From the NCBI RefSeq assembly GCF_014851905.1, contig NZ_JACVAQ010000001.1:2356001-2420000 (forward strand): DNA of 64,000 nt, given 5' to 3'. The position numbers and the translations under genes were made by a program. Numbering within the stretch: position 1 is the first letter of the stretch; each line of letters opens with the position of its first letter. The notes below the pieces were generated by a model. That model was given only the letters and a program-made list of their open reading frames with translations, ran no database searches and was not told the origin of the DNA. Source of the DNA: Pseudomonas sp. PDM14 (lineage in GTDB: Bacteria; Pseudomonadota; Gammaproteobacteria; Pseudomonadales; Pseudomonadaceae). Below are positions 59,989 to 64,000 of this stretch, piece after piece.

Positions 59989-60806
59989 TCCATCCCTACC
60001 TGAATGCCGTGGTTGCGCTGGTGCAGACCGCTGGTGAGGCCACCCTGCCGCACTGGCGCAACGACGTGGCGGTCACCGCCAAGGCCGATTCCTCGCCGGT
60101 CACCGCCGCCGACCTGGCCGCGCACCATATCCTCGTCGCCGGCCTGAGCGCGCTGGCGCCGGACATCCCGGTGCTCTCCGAGGAAGACAGCGAGATCGCC
60201 TTCGCCGAGCGGGCCAACTGGCAGCGCTGGTGGCTGGTCGACCCGCTGGACGGGACCAAGGAATTCATCGCCGGCAGCGAGGAGTTCACCGTCAACGTCG
60301 CGCTGATCGAACGCGGCCAGGTGGTGTTCGGCGTGGTCGGCATCCCGGCCAGTGGCCGCTGCTATTACGGCGGCAGCAGCCTGGGCGCCTGGCGCGTCGA
60401 GCGTGATGGCGAGCCGCAGGCCATCGCCGTGCGCATCGCGCCGGTGGATGCCTTCACCGTGGTCGCCAGCAAGCGCCACAGCAGCCCCGCGCAGGAAGCG
60501 CTGCTCGCCGGCCTCAGTGCGCGTTTCGGCGACCTGCAGCTGGCCAGCGTTGGCAGTTCGCTGAAGTTCTGCCAGCTCGCCGAAGGCAATGCCGATTGCT
60601 ACCCGCGCCTGGCGCCGACCTCGCAGTGGGACACCGCGGCGGCGCAAGGCGTGCTCGAAGGCGCAGGCGGCGAGGTGCTCGACCTGAGTGGCGAGGCGCT
60701 GACCTACGAGGCGCGCGAGTCGTACCTCAACCCGTCCTTCCTCTGCCTGCCGCGCATCGCCGCCTGGCGCACCGAACTGCTGCAGCTGGCGCGCACGCTC
60801 GATTGA
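59985..60806 (+). CDS. cysQ: 3'(2'),5'-bisphosphate nucleotidase CysQ
   Basis: A 273-residue phosphatase of the inositol monophosphatase superfamily that removes the 3'-phosphate from PAP/PAPS, protecting sulfate assimilation and clearing CoA/ACP-related PAP. Metal ligands are in VLSEEDSEIAF (about residues 62-72) and VDPLDGTKEFIAGSEEFTVN (about 85-104), with YPRLAPTSQWDTAAAQGVLE (about 206-225) completing the site. The start is GTG at 59985 overlapping nudE. The downstream thioesterase-like gene begins two bases after its stop. Confidence 0.95.
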   Translation: MIHPYLNAVVALVQTAGEATLPHWRNDVAVTAKADSSPVTAADLAAHHILVAGLSALAPDIPVLSEEDSEIAFAERANWQRWWLVDPLDGTKEFIAGSEEFTVNVALIERGQVVFGVVGIPASGRCYYGGSSLGAWRVERDGEPQAIAVRIAPVDAFTVVASKRHSSPAQEALLAGLSARFGDLQLASVGSSLKFCQLAEGNADCYPRLAPTSQWDTAAAQGVLEGAGGEVLDLSGEALTYEARESYLNPSFLCLPRIAAWRTELLQLARTLD

Positions 60807-60807
60807 G

Positions 60808-61257
60808 ATGAGCGATGACCGCCGCTACCTGGAGCAGCTGCTGCACCAGGACATCCCGCTGACCCAGGCCCTCGGCCTGCGTGTGCAGGGCTGGGCTGAC
60901 GGCGAACTGCGCCTGGGATTGCCGCTGGAGCCGAACCTCAACCACAAGAGCAGCATGTTCGGCGGCAGCCTCTACTGCGGCGCGGTGCTGGCCGGTTGGG
61001 GTTGGCTGCACCTGAGCCTGCGCGAGGCGGGTGTGGCAGGTGGGCACATCGTCATCCAGCAGGGGCAGATCGACTATCCACAGCCAGTGCTGGCCGATGC
61101 CGTGGCCGTCTGCGCGGCGCCGGCAGCGGCCGAGTGGGAGCGGTTCCTGGCCCTCTATCGGCGTCGCGGGCTGGCGCGGATCAAGCTGCACAGCCGCATC
61201 CTCGCAGGTGGTGCCGAGGCGGTGCGTTTCAGCGGGCAGTACGTGCTGCACCGCTGA
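60808..61257 (+). CDS. YiiD C-terminal-type (putative hotdog thioesterase) protein
   Basis: A 149-residue protein matching the putative thioesterase domain found at the C-terminus of YiiD. The motif LNHKSSMFGGSLYCGAVLAG (about residues 44-63) and IDYPQPVLADAVAVC near 85-100 are typical of this hotdog-fold group. It follows cysQ directly and is likely in the nudE-cysQ operon. The acyl substrate is unknown; the nearby fatty-acid synthase gene fabY, convergent to it, makes an acyl-CoA or acyl-ACP substrate conceivable. Confidence 0.75.
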   Translation: MSDDRRYLEQLLHQDIPLTQALGLRVQGWADGELRLGLPLEPNLNHKSSMFGGSLYCGAVLAGWGWLHLSLREAGVAGGHIVIQQGQIDYPQPVLADAVAVCAAPAAAEWERFLALYRRRGLARIKLHSRILAGGAEAVRFSGQYVLHR

Positions 61258-61341
61258 CCGTCTGCAGATTGTCGCGGGCCGCCTACGGCGCCCGCGCCAG
61301 GAGCTTGTTGGTCACACCTTCCCCTTGCGGCCGGCGCTCGC

Positions 61342-63225
61342 TTAGAGCATGTCGCGGTAGCGCTCGTCCTTGCGGTAGCGCAGCGGCTGGTTGAAGCCGG
61401 GGATGCGGATTTCCTGCTCGTCGATCTGCAGTTCCTGGTCGTCGATCAGGTCGTGGCCGAAGTTGTAGATGATCTCGAACTGGCCGAGCAGCGCCTGCTG
61501 GTCGTAGGCCTGGGCGGTGGCGCGGGTCTGTTCGCGCTTGGCCTGCCAGGCGCCGAACGCTGCCTCGCCATGCCGCTTGCGCAGCATGCGCTCGACCACG
61601 TGCGGGGCCAGCAGCACGCCGCTGGCGTTGTTGCCACCGAAGCCCTTGGAGTTGATGAAGCACACGTCCAACGGGCCCATCTGCCGGTCGCGGGTTTCCA
61701 GGCTCAGGTGTTGCTGGTGCACGTCATCGGCGACCCGGTCGATGGTCTTCAGCCCGGGCAGCAGGCCGTAGCGGAAGGTGCCGAGCGCGGAGATCACCTG
61801 GTCGGCGCTGGCGCTGGCCAGGGAGTGACCGACGAAGGCCTTGGCCGCGGTGATCGGCCAGTCGTCGATGGCGAAGGCGGCGGCGACGCGGTCGAGCAAT
61901 TCGGATTCGCTAACCCGGTTGGCCGGCGTGCTCGAGCCGTGGGCGTGGACGAAGCTGCGCTGGCGCACACCGTCTTCGCCAACCAGTTGCATGGCGGCGG
62001 CCACGGCCTTGGCCAGGGTCAGGTAGTTGCCGGGGCCGGGCGCGGAGATCGACTTCTTGAAGCCGTCGGCGTTGATGAACACGTCGGTGGCGGCGCCGTG
62101 GATGTCGGCACCCAGCTGCAGGGCCAGCGCGTCGTCCATCAGCACCACGAACTGCGCCGACTCGGAGAGGGTGAAGCCGCAGTTGTCGCCGAACGGACGG
62201 CTGGCGCGGCGGAAGTCGACGTCGTCACGGCCCTCGATCTTGCGCAGGCCTTCTTCGGTGGCCAGCGCGCCCATGGCGCCGTAGCCGTCGATGCATTCTT
62301 GGGTCAGCGGCGCCTCGCTGTTGCCGACCAGGGCCACGCGGGCCTGACCGCTGGTGATCTGCTCGATGGCCTTCTGCAGGTTGTAGAGGAAGGTGGCGCA
62401 GGCGCCCGTGACGCTGCCGGTGCTGCCGACGCTGCCCAGCACGTAGGCGTTGATGAAGTCGGCCGGCATGGTGTTGAGGCCCAGCGGGCACTGCTTGGCG
62501 GTGACGCGGCCGCCCTTGAGGCGCGCCTGCAGCATACCGCCGAAGCCGTTCTCGTCGAGTTGGCTCATGATGCTGCCAGAGAACACCGCGACTTCGTCCG
62601 GCTGCACGTGGTCGAGAATGTGGGCCCAGGGCAGGCCGGTGGAGCGCAGCGCATCGGTGGCGCCGACGATGGCCATCTGCAGGCCGCGCGGGTGGAAGCG
62701 CGAGTTGTACAGCTCGCCGGGCTCGAAGCCGCTGGGCAGCTGGCCGGCGGATTTCACTGGCAGCGCACGGTAACTGTCGACCTTGAAATCGCAGCTGTCA
62801 TGCAGGGTCACCCGCACCTGCAGGTCGTCCAGCGGCTCGATACTCCAGTTGGCCGGCAGCGGTTCGGGCAACTGCTTGCGGGTGGTGGTGAACTGCGCGT
62901 GGCTGACGGTCAGGTTCTTCTGCCAGTGGGCAGCGTCGACATCCAGGTGGCGCTTGTCGATGCGCCGCACCATGGTGCCGGCGAGAATCGCTTCGGCATG
63001 CTGCGCTTCGATCTCGGCCAGGCTCAGCGGCGTGCCGTCGGGGGTGCAGTGGCGGCCGTCGATCACCTGCACCAAACGCATCATCACGGCTAGGCCGGCG
63101 AGGGTTTCCTGGCGCGCATGGCTGTCCAGGGACTCCTGGACGACACGGCGGAAGCCGTGGTGGAACGAACTTCTGCCCGCGGGGTTGTAACCACCGAAAC
63201 CCACGATGACGGGTAGTCGAGACAT
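61342..63225 (-). CDS. fabY: Beta-ketoacyl-ACP synthase FabY
   Basis: A 627-residue ketosynthase of the FabY type that starts fatty acid synthesis in Pseudomonas by condensing acetyl-CoA with malonyl-ACP, in place of FabH. The thiolase-fold active site is spread across TGSVTGACATFLYNLQKAIE (Cys near residue 276), VHAHGSSTPANRVSESELLD (His near 431) and FVGHSLASASADQVISALGT (His near 472). The start MSRLPVIVGFGGYNPAGRSS at 63225 is the family start. The block yrfG-nudE-cysQ-fabY matches PA5177-PA5174. Repeat copy B lies in its 332-bp upstream region. Confidence 0.95.
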   Translation of the reverse strand: MSRLPVIVGFGGYNPAGRSSFHHGFRRVVQESLDSHARQETLAGLAVMMRLVQVIDGRHCTPDGTPLSLAEIEAQHAEAILAGTMVRRIDKRHLDVDAAHWQKNLTVSHAQFTTTRKQLPEPLPANWSIEPLDDLQVRVTLHDSCDFKVDSYRALPVKSAGQLPSGFEPGELYNSRFHPRGLQMAIVGATDALRSTGLPWAHILDHVQPDEVAVFSGSIMSQLDENGFGGMLQARLKGGRVTAKQCPLGLNTMPADFINAYVLGSVGSTGSVTGACATFLYNLQKAIEQITSGQARVALVGNSEAPLTQECIDGYGAMGALATEEGLRKIEGRDDVDFRRASRPFGDNCGFTLSESAQFVVLMDDALALQLGADIHGAATDVFINADGFKKSISAPGPGNYLTLAKAVAAAMQLVGEDGVRQRSFVHAHGSSTPANRVSESELLDRVAAAFAIDDWPITAAKAFVGHSLASASADQVISALGTFRYGLLPGLKTIDRVADDVHQQHLSLETRDRQMGPLDVCFINSKGFGGNNASGVLLAPHVVERMLRKRHGEAAFGAWQAKREQTRATAQAYDQQALLGQFEIIYNFGHDLIDDQELQIDEQEIRIPGFNQPLRYRKDERYRDML

Positions 63226-63374
63226 CACTCGGAACTCCTGCAGTCGACCAGCGCGTCGAGGCGGGGCGCGTGCACAACTGGCGACAGGCGCGCAGCGGCA
63301 ACGGCTTTCCCCAGCCAGACGGCACATGCCGGGTGGCGACTCAAATGAATCGGGATACCCGGTTGACGCGGAGT

Positions 63375-63390
63375 GTGACTATTGAGTCAC
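63375..63390. promoter_or_regulatory. Palindrome upstream of fabY
   Basis: GTGACTATTGAGTCAC has perfect 6-bp arms around ATTG, 150 bp upstream of the fabY ATG and 18 bp from repeat copy B. It could be a regulator site for fabY; no promoter boxes with good spacing were found near it. The rest of the gap from 63226 to 63374 has no feature I can support. Confidence 0.4.
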
Positions 63391-63407
63391 GTTCTATGGC
63401 GACGCTT

Positions 63408-63549
63408 AGAACCAGCTTACGATCTTCTGTCTGTCGGCCATACGGCGTTAAAAGTGCCCTCGGAATGCTCATTTACAGCTCGTAAACTGCGCTTCCTCGG
63501 GCACTTTTGCCTTGTCTGGCTCTAATTCAGAAAATCGTAAACAGGTTCT
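63408..63549 (+). repeat. Covarying intergenic repeat, copy B (142 bp)
   Basis: Ends AGAACCAGCTTACGATCTT and, on the other strand, AGAACCTGTTTACGATTTT. The perfect 10-bp inner stem is AAAAGTGCCC (63450-63459) with GGGCACTTTT (63499-63508); relative to copy A four positions have changed on each arm in a compensating way. The core from TCGGAATGCTCATTTACAG to CTTCCTC is almost identical to copy A. It ends 9 bp from the stop of the dctD-like gene on the opposite strand. Confidence 0.9.
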
Positions 63550-63557
63550 TTTGCCGT

Positions 63558-64000
63558 TTATTCGTGGTCGTCATTATTGCTTCCGGCGAAGTCCAGGCCG
63601 TGCTTGCGCAGCTTGTCGTGCAGGGTCTTGCGGGCGATGCCGAGGGCTTCGGCGAGACTGCGCAGCGAGTTGTGCGCGTTGGCCATCTCGGCGCTGATCA
63701 GCGCGCGCTCGTAGGCTTCGACCTGTTCGCTGAGCCCGGCGCCACTGGCCGGGTTCACGCTGTTGCCGCTGGGGGCCGGCTCAAGGCCACTGTCCAGGCC
63801 GAGGGCGAAGCGCTCGGCGGCGTTCTGCAGCTCGCGCACGTTGCCCGGCCAGCTGTGCCCGAGCAACTGCGCGCGCAGGGCGGTCGGCACGTCGCGGCCC
63901 GGCAGGTTGTGCCGCTCGGCAGCGGTGACGGCGTATTGCTGAAACAGCAGGAGGATGTCTTCGCCGCGCTCGCGCAGGGGTGGGATGCGCAGCGGTGCGA
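63558..64000 (-). CDS. Sigma-54-dependent response regulator, DctD-like (C-terminal part)
   Basis: The gene enters from beyond the window, so only the last 147 residues or so are seen. They comprise the end of an AAA+ sigma-54 interaction domain (PLRIPPLRERGEDILLLFQQ, then SWPGNVRELQNAAERFALG, the conserved WPGNVREL signature) and a C-terminal Fis-type helix-turn-helix (AHNSLRSLAEALGIARKTLH then DKLRKHGL). The HTH and tail resemble DctD, which activates C4-dicarboxylate transport genes with DctB, but other NtrC-family members cannot be excluded from this fragment. Repeat copy B follows 9 bp after the stop. Confidence 0.8.
   Translation of the reverse strand, partial: APLRIPPLRERGEDILLLFQQYAVTAAERHNLPGRDVPTALRAQLLGHSWPGNVRELQNAAERFALGLDSGLEPAPSGNSVNPASGAGLSEQVEAYERALISAEMANAHNSLRSLAEALGIARKTLHDKLRKHGLDFAGSNNDDHE

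Noticed and set aside
61453..63093. 546-codon open frame antisense to fabY
   Set aside because: Opposite fabY, no recognisable domain, composition of an antisense frame.

Overview
The window is GC-rich, densely coded chromosomal DNA from a Pseudomonas, most likely from the P. aeruginosa / alcaligenes / oleovorans side of the genus. The main support is gene order. From the serA end to trmB the genes run in nearly the same order as the PA0316-PA0382 stretch of P. aeruginosa: serA with D-2-hydroxyglutarate dehydrogenase, rpiA with ilvA, lgt-thyA, folA, ilvD, pfpI, mutM, fdx-coaD, the long-chain alcohol cluster laoABCR, rsmD, two M16 peptidases, ftsYEX-rpoH, mtgA, thiSG and trmB. After trmB the order jumps to a block resembling PA5174-PA5177 (yrfG, nudE, cysQ, fabY) and ends inside a DctD-like sigma-54 activator. 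No prophage, CRISPR array, rRNA or tRNA gene was seen.

Layout. 0-10 kb: two DUF2269 membrane proteins, ilvA, a calcium-binding RTX-type protein, rpiA, two tandem beta-propeller (CarP/YjiK-like) proteins, a FAH-family hydrolase, D-2-hydroxyglutarate dehydrogenase and divergent serA. 10-20 kb: accessory enzymes, TauE/SafE exporter, lgt-thyA, a frameshifted REP-associated transposase (rayT) between two inverted REPs, and a LysR/EamA divergent pair. 20-33 kb: a GTPase/membrane protein pair, a diguanylate cyclase, folA, gloA, a phosphodiesterase, an AGE epimerase, ilvD, rlmI and pfpI. 33-44 kb: HDOD protein, mutM, acyltransferase, ggt, fdx, coaD and the lao cluster with a clear TetR operator. 44-56 kb: rsmD, the M16 pair, ftsYEX, rpoH, mtgA, thiSG and trmB. 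56-64 kb: DUF1329 and glycine-zipper envelope proteins, yrfG, nudE-cysQ, fabY and partial dctD.

How the genes work together. Most are housekeeping. Coherent modules are serine synthesis with recycling of its D-2-hydroxyglutarate by-product (serA + dehydrogenase), isoleucine synthesis (ilvA, ilvD), thiazole synthesis (thiS, thiG), signal-recognition and division (ftsY, ftsE, ftsX) next to heat-shock sigma factor rpoH, and fatty-alcohol oxidation (laoC-laoB-laoA repressed by laoR).

Most unusual signal. A family of about 140-bp intergenic palindromic repeats occurs at least six times, with a seventh, larger relative (270 bp). A short core is nearly constant (AATGCTCATTTACA...CGTAAACT), while the flanking stem and the terminal inverted repeats differ between copies yet remain self-complementary within each copy. 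Five of the copies begin exactly at the stop codon of the gene before them. This covariation points to selection for a folded DNA or RNA structure.
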